Shown here: positions 17,711 through 27,240 of the stretch, piece after piece | Numbering within the stretch: position 1 is the stretch's first letter | Layout: each line of letters begins with the position of its first letter | Position numbers and translations under genes: made by a program | Source: Candidatus Cloacimonadota bacterium | Lineage (GTDB): Bacteria > Cloacimonadota > Cloacimonadia > Cloacimonadales > TCS61 | NCBI GenBank assembly: GCA_018400535.1 | Contig: JAGYMQ010000137.1 | Location: 1-35,779 of the forward strand | Length of the DNA stretch: 35,779 bases | Direction: 5' to 3' | The notes under the pieces: model-generated | The model's database searches: none | What the model was told of the DNA's origin: nothing | Seen by the model: the letters and a program-made list of their open reading frames with translations, nothing else

Positions 17711-20194
17711 ATGGAATATCCTTTTGAAAAAATAGAAAAAAAATGGCAGAAAAAATGGAATAAAAATAAAATATTCAATGCCAATAACAAAAGTGAGAAA
17801 AAAAAATATTATGTTCTTTCAATGTTTCCCTATCCTTCCGGAGCGCTGCACATGGGACATGTTTCAAACTATTCGATCGCTGATGCGATCACGCGTTATA
17901 AAATGATGCAAGGATACAATGTCATGCAGCCGATGGGTTATGATTCGTTTGGTATGCCGGCAGAGAATTTTGCGATCAAACACAATTCGCATCCTCGTCT
18001 CACGACAGATAAAAATATTGATCAAATGCGTAAACAATTTGATATGATGGGATTCGGCATCGATTGGGAACGCGAAGTTAGCACCTGTCATCCGGAATAT
18101 TACAAATGGGGTCAATGGTTTTTCAAACGCTTGTATGAAAAAGGATTGGCCTACAAAAAAACATCGTATCAGAATTGGTGTGAAGATTGTCAGACCGTGC
18201 TGGCAAATGAGCAGGTGGAAAATGGTAATTGCTGGCGCTGTGGAAATCCTGTGAAACAAAAAGAATTGGAACAATGGTTTTTCAAGATAACAGATTATGC
18301 TGATGAGCTTCTGGATTTCAGCCAAGTCATCGAATGGCCAGAAAGAGTTAAAACGATGCAAACAAATTGGATCGGAAAAAGCTATGGCACGGAGATCTGG
18401 TTCAAATTGGAAGATTCGGAAGAGATCATCAAAGTTTTCACGACACGCCCCGATACGATATTCGGCTGCACATTTATGGCGCTTCCTCCTGAACATCCTC
18501 TTGTCCAAAAATGGTTGAAAAAAGATAATAATAGAGAAATGAGCGAATTTTGTGACAAAGTTATCAACGAAGATTCTATTACAAGAACCGCAGAAGAGAC
18601 GAAGAAAGAAGGCATTTTTTCAGGAAGATTTGCGATCAATCCAGTCAACAATGAAAAAGTTCAGATCTGGATCACGAATTATGTATTGTTGGATTATGGG
18701 ACAGGTGCAGTGATGGCGGTTCCAGCTCACGATCAGCGAGATTTTGAGTTTGCCAGAAAATATGATATTCCCATGAAAATCGTGATCCAAAATCCAGCAA
18801 AGGAACTTGTTTTAGATCAAATGAAAGAAGCTTATATCGAGCCAGGAATTCTGGTCAATTCAGCGCAATTTGATGAGCTGGAAAGTGTGCGATCTCAAAC
18901 AGAAATTTCTCTCTGGATGGAAAAAAACAAGATGGGAAAACAGACGATCACCTATCGATTGCGGGATTGGGGTATTTCACGGCAAAGATATTGGGGAAAT
19001 CCAATTCCCGTGATCCATTGTAAATATTGTGGAACAGTTCTCGTTCCCGATGAATACTTGCCCGTCGAACTTCCTGAAAATGTTGAATTGGGAAAAACGC
19101 GACAGAATCCGCTTCTCTCAGCTGAAGATTGGCTAAACGTTAAATGTCCTCTTTGTGGAAAACCAGCAAGGCGTGAAACAGACACGATGGATACTTTCGT
19201 TGACAGTTCCTGGTATTTTGCGCGTTACACCGATTCCAAAAATGACAAATTGCCTTTCAGAAAAGAGAATGCTGATTATTGGTTGCCAGTCGATCAATAT
19301 ATCGGTGGCATCGAACACGCTGTGATGCACTTGATGTATGCGCGCTTTTTCCATAAATTTATGCGTGATCTGGGAATGGTCAATTCTGATGAGCCTTTTG
19401 CCCGATTGCTAACGCAAGGAATGGTGACAAAAGACGGCGCAAAAATGAGCAAATCAAAAGGAAATGTTGTTGATCCGCAATACATTGTTGATCGCTACGG
19501 AGCAGATACCGTTCGAGTTTTTATGCTCTTTGCTTCTCCACCAGAAAAAGATGTGGAATGGAGCGATGAAGCCGTGAAAGGTGCATTCCGCTTCTTGAAC
19601 CGTGTCTGGCGTTTGTTCGATGAAAATCTGGAAATAATTCAGAAAAATTGTCATTCTGATCCTAATCGAAATAATTACAAGATATCTTCCAAGCTCAAGA
19701 AACTGCGCTTCAGCACTCATCACACGATCAAAAAAGTGCGAGAAGATATTGAAGAAAAAATGCAATTCAACACCGCGATAGCAGCCATCATGGAACATTT
19801 GAATAACGTCTATTCTATTGTCGATCCAGAAAATTTGAATGAAACGGAAAAGACTTTTTATGCTGAATCCTGCAAAATAATCCCGATCTTGCTCTATCCT
19901 TTTGCACCGCATATTTCTGAAGAAATTTGGGAAAAAATCGGCAACGATACTTTTCTACACGAGGAAAAACCGCCAGAATACAATCCAGAATATTTGAAAA
20001 AAGACGAGATAACTTATGTGATCCAAATAATGGGAAAACTACGCGGAAAGATGGAAGTTCCCGCCGATGCAGATCAGGAAAAGATAAAGAAAATGGCATT
20101 GGAAGTGGAAAACGTGCAGAAACATTTAGCTGGAAAAACTATAAAAAAAATTATTGTCGTTCCCAAAAAATTGGTGAGCATTGTAGCAAAATAA
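17711..20194 (+). CDS. leuS: Leucyl-tRNA synthetase
   Basis: FPYPSGALHMGHVSNYSIADA (HIGH-type), KMSKSKGNVVDP (KMSKS), editing domain TTRPDTIFGCTFM; AGGAG upstream. Confidence 0.98.
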   Translation: MEYPFEKIEKKWQKKWNKNKIFNANNKSEKKKYYVLSMFPYPSGALHMGHVSNYSIADAITRYKMMQGYNVMQPMGYDSFGMPAENFAIKHNSHPRLTTDKNIDQMRKQFDMMGFGIDWEREVSTCHPEYYKWGQWFFKRLYEKGLAYKKTSYQNWCEDCQTVLANEQVENGNCWRCGNPVKQKELEQWFFKITDYADELLDFSQVIEWPERVKTMQTNWIGKSYGTEIWFKLEDSEEIIKVFTTRPDTIFGCTFMALPPEHPLVQKWLKKDNNREMSEFCDKVINEDSITRTAEETKKEGIFSGRFAINPVNNEKVQIWITNYVLLDYGTGAVMAVPAHDQRDFEFARKYDIPMKIVIQNPAKELVLDQMKEAYIEPGILVNSAQFDELESVRSQTEISLWMEKNKMGKQTITYRLRDWGISRQRYWGNPIPVIHCKYCGTVLVPDEYLPVELPENVELGKTRQNPLLSAEDWLNVKCPLCGKPARRETDTMDTFVDSSWYFARYTDSKNDKLPFRKENADYWLPVDQYIGGIEHAVMHLMYARFFHKFMRDLGMVNSDEPFARLLTQGMVTKDGAKMSKSKGNVVDPQYIVDRYGADTVRVFMLFASPPEKDVEWSDEAVKGAFRFLNRVWRLFDENLEIIQKNCHSDPNRNNYKISSKLKKLRFSTHHTIKKVREDIEEKMQFNTAIAAIMEHLNNVYSIVDPENLNETEKTFYAESCKIIPILLYPFAPHISEEIWEKIGNDTFLHEEKPPEYNPEYLKKDEITYVIQIMGKLRGKMEVPADADQEKIKKMALEVENVQKHLAGKTIKKIIVVPKKLVSIVAK

Positions 20195-20209
20195 ATCAAA
20201 TATTAGTTG

Positions 20210-20272
20210 GAGATAGGCGATTGGAAATAGGAGATAGGAGATAGGAGATAGGAGATAGGAGATAGGAGATAG
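20210..20272. repeat. Heptanucleotide tandem repeat (GAGATAG)n
   Basis: Nine in-phase 7-nt units: GAGATAG, GCGATTG, GAAATAG, then six perfect GAGATAG copies at 20231-20272. Confidence 0.95.
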
Positions 20273-20441
20273 GTTATGCTGTCTGATGGTGAAATCAGAA
20301 TAATCAGGATTTTATCTGGAGTTAGAAAAAATATCGATAAATTCTAGTTTAAACATATTATTGCCGACTTGCGCAGATAAGCAAAAAAATCTTGACAGTA
20401 TTTTGCTATTTGACCAATTAGTTTGAAGAGAGTAAAAAATT

Positions 20442-20765
20442 ATGGAAAAAAAAGAAAAAGATAAGTATGAAAAAATGGCAAAGATCATCAAAGCTACAGC
20501 GCATCCCAGCCGTCTCTTCATCATCGAGAAATTGAAAGAAAAAAGTCATTGCGTTCAGGAATTAACGGCAATGATAGGTGCTGATATATCAACGGTTTCC
20601 AAGCATCTTGCTGTTTTGAAAAAAGAAAAAATAGTTTCTTCTGAAAAACGAGGAAATTGTGTGTTCTATCATCTTCGTTGCGGTTGTATCTTAGAGATTT
20701 ATTATTGTATTTTGAATGTGATCAAAGAAAATGATCAAGAAGTGTTTGAAAATATTACCAAATAG
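20442..20765 (+). CDS. ArsR-family metalloregulator
   Basis: KATAHPSRLFIIEKLKEKSHCVQELTAMIGADISTVSKHLAVLKKEKIV...RGNCVFYHL. Confidence 0.92.
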   Translation: MEKKEKDKYEKMAKIIKATAHPSRLFIIEKLKEKSHCVQELTAMIGADISTVSKHLAVLKKEKIVSSEKRGNCVFYHLRCGCILEIYYCILNVIKENDQEVFENITK

Positions 20766-20772
20766 GAGAAAA

Positions 20773-21006
20773 ATGAAAATCAAGATATTTGGCCGAGGTT
20801 GCCAGAAATGTGAAAAATTGTTGAAAAATGTAAATATGGCATTGTATCAATTGGAAATGGAAGCAGATGTGGAAAAGATCACGGATCTGCAAGCAATCGT
20901 CAACAACGGAATTATGGGAACTCCAGCTTTGATGATCGATGGCAAGCTCATTTCGACTGGACGCGTCTTTTCCACAAATAAAATCAAGAAAATCCTGGCG
21001 AAATAG
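20773..21006 (+). CDS. Small thioredoxin-family (redox-active disulfide) protein
   Basis: MKIKIFGRGCQKCEKL...NGIMGTPALMIDGKLISTG; AGGAGAAAAATG at 20773. Confidence 0.9.
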   Translation: MKIKIFGRGCQKCEKLLKNVNMALYQLEMEADVEKITDLQAIVNNGIMGTPALMIDGKLISTGRVFSTNKIKKILAK

Positions 21007-21032
21007 TTGTTTGTCTAGTTTGGATAAATTCA

Positions 21033-21221
21033 TGGAATTGATTTTCTTGGAATGGCTTGTAATCGCTTTGATGACAGAAACTACAGCACACGCCTTGCCA
21101 AAGTTTCTTATCTTACGCACAATCATCAAGCCAAAAAATGATCTTAAATTTCCTTTTGATCACAACTATCATCATAATGATCAGTGGTCATTTTTTCAAT
21201 GATTTACTATTATCAAAAACT
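21033..21221 (+). pseudogene. Possible remnant of an ArsP/YraQ-type (DUF318) permease N-terminus
   Basis: Two frames give MELIFLEWLVIALMTETTAHALPKFLILRTIIK and MILNFLLITTIIIMISGHFF, hydrophobic and reminiscent of permease N-termini, located where a permease could be expected; weak. Confidence 0.25.
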
Positions 21222-21638
21222 ATGAAAAAAATTTTAATTCTATGCACAGGAAATTCCTGTCGGAGTCAAATGGCAGAAGGTTTTTTGAAACAAGAAGCTG
21301 GATTGGAAGTTTATTCTGCGGGCACAAAACCAAAAGCTCATATCGATCAGAACGCTGTGATAGTTATGAAAGAGATCGGTATCGATATTTCCCGGCAAAG
21401 AACAAATGAAGTATCCGATTTTTTAGAAGACTCTTTTGATTTTGTGATCACAGTTTGTGATGACGCCAGAGAAAGCTGTCCGATTTTCAGCGGTAAAGTA
21501 GATAAAAAACTTCATTTTGGTTTCATCGATCCAGCTGGCAAGGAACTCGCGATCTTCCGCAAAGTTCGGGATGAAATTGATCGTCAAATGCAAAGATTTA
21601 TCGATTCATATCAATTGGTGAAAAAGAGCGAACTTTGA
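21222..21638 (+). CDS. arsC: Arsenate reductase ArsC, low-MW phosphatase/thioredoxin-coupled family
   Basis: MKKILILCTGNSCRSQMAEGFL, SAGTKP, VCDDARESCP; internal start preferred over 21138. Confidence 0.92.
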   Translation: MKKILILCTGNSCRSQMAEGFLKQEAGLEVYSAGTKPKAHIDQNAVIVMKEIGIDISRQRTNEVSDFLEDSFDFVITVCDDARESCPIFSGKVDKKLHFGFIDPAGKELAIFRKVRDEIDRQMQRFIDSYQLVKKSEL

Positions 21639-21678
21639 TCTAAAATAATAATTATCGGGATATTTTCTCAGTAAAGCA

Positions 21679-22776
21679 TCAAGCCAGATCATCCAGCCAG
21701 CATGCTTTTTTATCCAATTTTTTATGAAAAAACCGATTGAAATTTCTGGATTTTTTTGCCTGATGATATTTGAAGTAAATGTTATTATCCTCAATACCAA
21801 GAATCTCGATCTTTCCCGTGCGATGTGACATTACATATTTGAATCTTTTGCTATGTCCATTTAAGAAAGTCTTCGCCTTTTGCACGATGTGCAAACCTTC
21901 TTCCAACGTGATCTGATATTGTCTTTTGACTCTTTTCACGGGACGACATTGGAATACGTAATAAGGATTTATGCCGATTGAAACTAATGTGTTCTGTAAT
22001 TTTGCCAGAACTTCCGGTCTATCATTCACGCCTTTCAAAAGAACGGTTTGATTATTCAAGATCACGCCAGCTCTTTTTAAAATATCAACCGCTTTTTTTA
22101 GCTCTAGAGTGATCTCGCGCGGATGATCAATTTGCAAAACAAAATAGATCTGCTTTTTATAACGATTGTAATCGCTGATCAATTCAATCAGATCAGGGTC
22201 TTCGATAATTCGATCGGGTAAGAAAACGGGAACTTTTGTGCCAAAGCGTATGAAATCAAGATGGGAAATATCTTCTAAATCTTCCAAAAATGTTTGCAGT
22301 ATCTCGGTTGAAAGCGTCAAAGGATCGCCACCCGTGATCAATACATTGTTGATCTCTGCGTGCGCTTGAATGTAGTCAACAGCATGCTTGAAGTTTTGAA
22401 TGACTTCTTGCGTGTGTTTTCCAACCATCCGCTTGCGAAAACAAAAACGGCAATAAGAAGCACATTGATTCGTTGCCAGCACGAGAGCTGTTTGTTCATA
22501 TTTGTGTTGGAAACCAAAAAATTTTGTATTGGATTTTTCACCGCTGGTATCATATGAACCGCTCAATTTCAGTTCATCGCAGGTTGGAACGATCATTTTT
22601 TTCAGCGGATCTTTAGGATCTTTCCAATCAATTAGACTGGCATAAAACTGCGAGATGCTCATTGGGTGACGTTCAATGACTTTTTTTAATTTGATTTTTT
22701 CTATTTTAGAAAGATCTTGAAAATCATCGAGTTCAGCAATTGTTGTGATATTATTTTGTAATTCTTTTCTCCACAT
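21679..22776 (-). CDS. KamA-family radical SAM protein (lysine 2,3-aminomutase-like)
   Basis: CASYCRFCFRKRMVG (CxxxCxxC), NNVLITGGDPLTLS, LLKGVNDRPE; start MWRKELQ at 22776. Confidence 0.9.
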   Translation of the reverse strand: MWRKELQNNITTIAELDDFQDLSKIEKIKLKKVIERHPMSISQFYASLIDWKDPKDPLKKMIVPTCDELKLSGSYDTSGEKSNTKFFGFQHKYEQTALVLATNQCASYCRFCFRKRMVGKHTQEVIQNFKHAVDYIQAHAEINNVLITGGDPLTLSTEILQTFLEDLEDISHLDFIRFGTKVPVFLPDRIIEDPDLIELISDYNRYKKQIYFVLQIDHPREITLELKKAVDILKRAGVILNNQTVLLKGVNDRPEVLAKLQNTLVSIGINPYYVFQCRPVKRVKRQYQITLEEGLHIVQKAKTFLNGHSKRFKYVMSHRTGKIEILGIEDNNIYFKYHQAKKSRNFNRFFHKKLDKKACWLDDLA

Positions 22777-22795
22777 TATTTTATCACCGCCTTTT

Positions 22796-24040
22796 TCAAT
22801 TTCTTTTGCCAATATCTTTTCGATAATATTTTTTCTCAAATTCTATCTTACCGCATTCTTTGTAAACTTTTTTTCTGGCTTCATTCAAGGATTTTCCTCT
22901 TGTAACGATGTTCAAGACTCTTCCGCCGTTCGTGAGCAATTTTTTTTCGCTTCTTTTTGTTCCAGCCTGGAAAAGTAACGTATCTTTTTCCAGATTTTCC
23001 AGTCCTGTAATTTCAAAACCTTTTTGATAAGATTTTGGATAACCTCCGGAAACAAGAACGACATCGATAAAATGATCTTGATAAAATTGTAGATCAAAGT
23101 CAGATAAATTTCCTTCAAAACAAGAAAGGATAAGTTGTAAAAGATCGCTTTTTAAAGCTGGCAAAACGACTTCAGTTTCAGGATCGCCCAACCGCACGTT
23201 ATATTCGAGCAATTTTGGTCCTTCTGATGTCAGCATCAAACCAAAATAGATCACACCTTTATAATCGAAATTTTCTTGAGCAATTCCGTGCATTGTTGGT
23301 TCGATGATCTTTTCGATAATATTTTTCTTTATTTTTTCTTTAAAGAAAGGAACAGGAGAAATAGCGCCCATTCCACCCGTGTTTGGACCTTTGTCATCTT
23401 CCAGAAGCTGTTTATGATCTTGAGAAGACTGCAATAATTTATAGCTTTTTCCATCAGTAACTGCAAGAATGGAAAGCTCTTTACCTTTCAATTTTTTTTC
23501 GATCAAGAATGAAGCATCTTCTCCATATTTCGTTTGAATATTCTCGATGGCTGATAGAGCTTCTTTTTCGCTTGAACAAACAAAAACGCCTTTGCCAGCA
23601 GCCAGACCATCAAATTTAACTACGCAGTTTCCTTTCAGTTTGGAAATGATTTTTTTTATTTCTTCTGGATTATCGGGATTAGCTTCCCAAAAATCAGCTG
23701 TAGCTACGCCATATTTTTGCATAAATTTTTTTGCCCAGATCTTTGAGCTTTCTAACAAAGCAGCTCTTTTTTCTGGCCCAAAAACCATGACCGGAGTATT
23801 TTTGAATTCATCAACAATTCCGTTTGCAAGAGGAATTTCAGGTCCGACGATGACTAATTCGATCAATTCACGTCGGCAAAATGCTTTGATCTTGCGAAAG
23901 TCATCAACTGCAAAAAGCATATTATTTTTTGTTCCTCCATTTCCTGGTATTACGAAAATCTTGTCTGCAAGTTTGCTTTGTTGCAATTTCCATACAAGAG
24001 CATGTTCTCTTCCTCCAGAACCGATCACGACAATGTTCAT
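22796..24040 (-). CDS. purD: Phosphoribosylamine-glycine ligase
   Basis: MNIVVIGSGGREHALVWKL, VKFDGLAAGKGVFV, DDKGPNTGGMGAISPVP, NVRLGDPETEVVLP. Confidence 0.97.
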   Translation of the reverse strand: MNIVVIGSGGREHALVWKLQQSKLADKIFVIPGNGGTKNNMLFAVDDFRKIKAFCRRELIELVIVGPEIPLANGIVDEFKNTPVMVFGPEKRAALLESSKIWAKKFMQKYGVATADFWEANPDNPEEIKKIISKLKGNCVVKFDGLAAGKGVFVCSSEKEALSAIENIQTKYGEDASFLIEKKLKGKELSILAVTDGKSYKLLQSSQDHKQLLEDDKGPNTGGMGAISPVPFFKEKIKKNIIEKIIEPTMHGIAQENFDYKGVIYFGLMLTSEGPKLLEYNVRLGDPETEVVLPALKSDLLQLILSCFEGNLSDFDLQFYQDHFIDVVLVSGGYPKSYQKGFEITGLENLEKDTLLFQAGTKRSEKKLLTNGGRVLNIVTRGKSLNEARKKVYKECGKIEFEKKYYRKDIGKRN

Positions 24041-24069
24041 AACGACTCCTTTTTTTACTATCTCTTTTT

Positions 24070-24404
24070 CACCACGGAACTCACTGAGAGCACGGAGTAT
24101 TTTATCTAATTTTTTCTAATTATCAATTTTTTTCAGTGTTCCTCTTGTGCTATCTTGTGTTCTCTTGTGTTCTCTGTGGTTAATATTTTTTTCACCACGG
24201 AACTCACTGAGAGCACGGAGTTTTTTATTTAATTTTTTCTAATTATCAATATTTTTCAGTGTTTCTCTTGTGCTATCTTGTGTTCTCTGTGGTTAGTATT
24301 TTTTTTCACCACGGAACTCACTGAGAGCACGGAGTATTTTATTTAACTTTTTTTCTTTTCTGATCATCAATTTTTTTCAGTGTTACTCATGTGTTCTCTG
24401 TGGT
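24070..24404. repeat. Three tandem palindromic units beginning CACCACGGAACTCACTGAGAGCACGGAG and ending TTCTCTGTGGT
   Basis: Units begin at 24070, 24193 and 24307. Each left arm is imperfectly complementary to its right arm (ACCACAGAGAACAC...). Confidence 0.95.
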
Positions 24405-25778
24405 AAATTCCTCATCTGCCTTTTTCAGATCTTCTTTCATATCAACTATCTCTTCTTGAAATTTATTTTTTAGTCTTTGCAGATTGAGACTGCGCAAAGC
24501 AGCTAGTGCAGCCGAATTCACATCAATAACTGTCATTGCTGGTGTTTTGGAAGGCATCATCAAAGATGAATTGATATTGACCATCATATCGATCTTATCT
24601 TTGAAAGGTGGACAATTGATGACCGGGATCGCCAGATTTGCTGCTAATGCTCCACCTAATCCATTTGACCGACCAGCAATTGCCAGCACGCAACCCGGTT
24701 CGATAGAATTGTTATAAATTTTCGCCAGTTCAGGAATTCTTTCTCCATTTTTATGCGCAGAGATAACACGTTTTTCAACAAACACCTCATATTTTTTCAA
24801 AATATTTTTCAATTTTTCGGCGTGCTCATTGTCTTTGGGAGATCCCATCACGAGTGCAACATAGCCATCTTTGATCAAATTTGCCTGAACAAGATGATGA
24901 TGAATTCTCTGTTTGATCTCCAATTGACAGCTGACGAATTTCATGCCCGTGATCTTCTCAAATATATCTTTGTATCTTTTTGATGCTTCCATAATAACAT
25001 TCTGAGGCAGTAAGTTTGGTAATTTTCCATCTTTCTTGTTTTTCAAAAGCCATTGTCGAATAAATTCTTTGTCCATCGAATCAACATTTTGCTGATCCTT
25101 TTCATATATCTTTTTATCCCAAAATCGTGAAGAATCAGGGGTGTGGAGCTCATCGATCAAGATCAATTTTCCATTCCAAAGACCAAATTCATATTTTGTA
25201 TCGACCAGAATAATTCCTTTTTCTGCCAGTTCTTCCGTTCCTTTTTGGAATAAATGTAATGCAACTTTTTCCATTTTCTGATAAATTTCGTGAGTTGTCC
25301 AACCTGCTTCCACGATTTCTTCTGGTGTGATCTCGCGATCGTGTTCTTCTTTGGTGGTTGGAGTGATAAGCGGTTCAGGAAATTTATCATTTTGGGAAAG
25401 ATCATCTGGAACTTTCACACCAGAAAATTCTCGCTTTCCTTTTTGATAACCACGCCACATTGAGCCCGTCAAATAATTGCGCACGATCATCTCAATGCGG
25501 ATCGGCACCGCTTCTTTCACCAAACTGATATTGGGATCAATCGCTTTTATCAGATGATTCCCGATGATGTCTTTCGTCTTTTCAAACCAGAAATTTGTGA
25601 TCCCGTTCAGAACTGCACCTTTTTCTGGGATCAAGTTATTCAAGACGCTATCAAAGCTGGAAACTCTGTCCGACACAACGATCATCCGTGTTTTATCATC
25701 GATCTTGAAGCTTTCTCGAACTTTTCCGCTGTGGATCCTGTTTAATTGTGGCGAATAGATCTTATCCAAAAATTTCAT
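24387..25778 (-). CDS. purC-purE: Bifunctional SAICAR synthetase / class II-type AIR carboxylase (PAICS-like fusion)
   Basis: N-terminus HSGKVRESF...IVRNYLTGSMWRGY...PITPTTKEEHD-like (PurC). C-terminus LVMGSPKDNEHAEKLK...VISAHKNGERI...AIAGRSNGLGGALAANLAIPVINCPP (PurE). ATG at 25778 with AAGGAG. Confidence 0.93.
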   Translation of the reverse strand: MKFLDKIYSPQLNRIHSGKVRESFKIDDKTRMIVVSDRVSSFDSVLNNLIPEKGAVLNGITNFWFEKTKDIIGNHLIKAIDPNISLVKEAVPIRIEMIVRNYLTGSMWRGYQKGKREFSGVKVPDDLSQNDKFPEPLITPTTKEEHDREITPEEIVEAGWTTHEIYQKMEKVALHLFQKGTEELAEKGIILVDTKYEFGLWNGKLILIDELHTPDSSRFWDKKIYEKDQQNVDSMDKEFIRQWLLKNKKDGKLPNLLPQNVIMEASKRYKDIFEKITGMKFVSCQLEIKQRIHHHLVQANLIKDGYVALVMGSPKDNEHAEKLKNILKKYEVFVEKRVISAHKNGERIPELAKIYNNSIEPGCVLAIAGRSNGLGGALAANLAIPVINCPPFKDKIDMMVNINSSLMMPSKTPAMTVIDVNSAALAALRSLNLQRLKNKFQEEIVDMKEDLKKADEEFTTENT

Positions 25779-25935
25779 TTTTTTCTCCTTCATATAAATA
25801 TATTTTTTACTCATATTCATCTATTTTAATCACGAAGAATCCCATATTTTCTTTCACGATTTTCTCCTATCTTATTCACAAACAAAGAAGTAAAGCTAAA
25901 AAGATGTTTATTATCTTCCAAAGAAATAATGAGCA

Positions 25936-27240
25936 TTATTCTGTCTGGATCTGTTGTTGTTGTTTGATCGAAAGATTTCTTGTTAAGATGCGTTGAATAT
26001 CATTCCAGAAAGCAAAGATCATCAAAAAAAGAATGATAAATATCCCGATATTTTGCAGGATCATTTGAATTCTTTGTGAAAGCGGCTTTCCTCTGATTCC
26101 TTCGATTATGCAAAAAAAGATCTGCCCGCCATCCAAAATTGGAATCGGAAGTAAGTTCATGATCATCAAGATAACGCTGATCGCAGCAATGAAAGAAAGA
26201 ACGCTGTCTAGCCCCTTTTGTGCTGATTGTTGAGAAAGCGAATAGATCATCACTGGCCCGCCCAGATTTGCTGTGATCTCTGCCGGCCGTATAATCAACT
26301 TATAGAGCATCGCATAATTCAAACCAACAAAGCCGAATGTTGTCACAGTCCCAAATTTCACAGCTTCCCAGAAAGAATATTTTTCGACGAATTTGACCGG
26401 TAATTTCTGTGTGATCCCTATTATCCTTGTATTATCAATAATATTTTCCTGCAATTCGATTTCTTTTTGGAAAGTTTGATTTTCTCGTTCAATCGTCAGA
26501 ACGACTTCATTTTGAGCGCTATTCTTGATCGCTTCTCGCATTTCATACCAATCGTTCACCTCTTTTTGATCAACAGCAATGATCTTGTCATTCTTTTGCA
26601 ATCCAGCTTTATATGCCGGCATGCCGACGGCAACTTCTCCGATCACAGTTGATGCTGCTGGAAGGATATCAGCGAACCAGTCTTGCTTTTCCAGATCTTC
26701 GATCAATATCGAAACAACTTCTCCATCTCGCTCGATTTGTAATTCATCTATCTCGTCATCTTTGGTATTTTGGATGATCTGATTCCAGCCGATCACTTTT
26801 TCATCATTCACCTGCAATATCTTATCACCTTTTTGAATTTGGGAATAGGAAGAATTGATCTTTCCAATTATCGGTGCATTATCTTCAAAATTCTTGCCGA
26901 TCAAAAAGGAAAAAATGAAAATGAACAAAGCAAAGATCAAATTAGAAAAAGGACCAGCAACAGCAATGATCGCACGTTGCCACCATTTTTTTTCTTTGAA
27001 AGCATCTGGATCGCTGATGTCTTCATCGGGATTTTCGCCTTTCATTTTGACGTAACCTCCCAGAGGAATGAGCGATATCCGAAATTCAGTATTAAAGGCA
27101 TGGAAAGAAAATAGTTTAGGACCGAATCCGATCGAAAATTTTTCCACTTTCACACCAAATAAAAGCGCAGCAAGATAATGACCACCTTCGTGAACCGTTA
27201 CCAGCACGCCCAATGCAATTAAAGCAAAAATAATATTAAT
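25936..27240 (-). CDS. rseP: RIP site-2 metalloprotease (RseP/RasP)
   Basis: VTVHEGGHYLAALLFG (HExxH), SLIPLGGYVKMKGE, two PDZ domains, NLLPIPILDGGQI. ORF-track start 27213 is an internal TTG; the frame is open to about 27255 and an ATT start at 27240 fits the SD spacing. Confidence 0.93.
   Translation of the reverse strand: MNIIFALIALGVLVTVHEGGHYLAALLFGVKVEKFSIGFGPKLFSFHAFNTEFRISLIPLGGYVKMKGENPDEDISDPDAFKEKKWWQRAIIAVAGPFSNLIFALFIFIFSFLIGKNFEDNAPIIGKINSSYSQIQKGDKILQVNDEKVIGWNQIIQNTKDDEIDELQIERDGEVVSILIEDLEKQDWFADILPAASTVIGEVAVGMPAYKAGLQKNDKIIAVDQKEVNDWYEMREAIKNSAQNEVVLTIERENQTFQKEIELQENIIDNTRIIGITQKLPVKFVEKYSFWEAVKFGTVTTFGFVGLNYAMLYKLIIRPAEITANLGGPVMIYSLSQQSAQKGLDSVLSFIAAISVILMIMNLLPIPILDGGQIFFCIIEGIRGKPLSQRIQMILQNIGIFIILFLMIFAFWNDIQRILTRNLSIKQQQQIQTE

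Noticed and set aside
17864-20099. Multiple minus-strand ORFs antisense to leuS
   Set aside because: Antisense to a full-length, strongly conserved leuS; no independent support.
24070-24404. CRISPR array
   Set aside because: Three long tandem palindromic units with nearly identical spacers and no cas genes; not a repeat-unique spacer structure.
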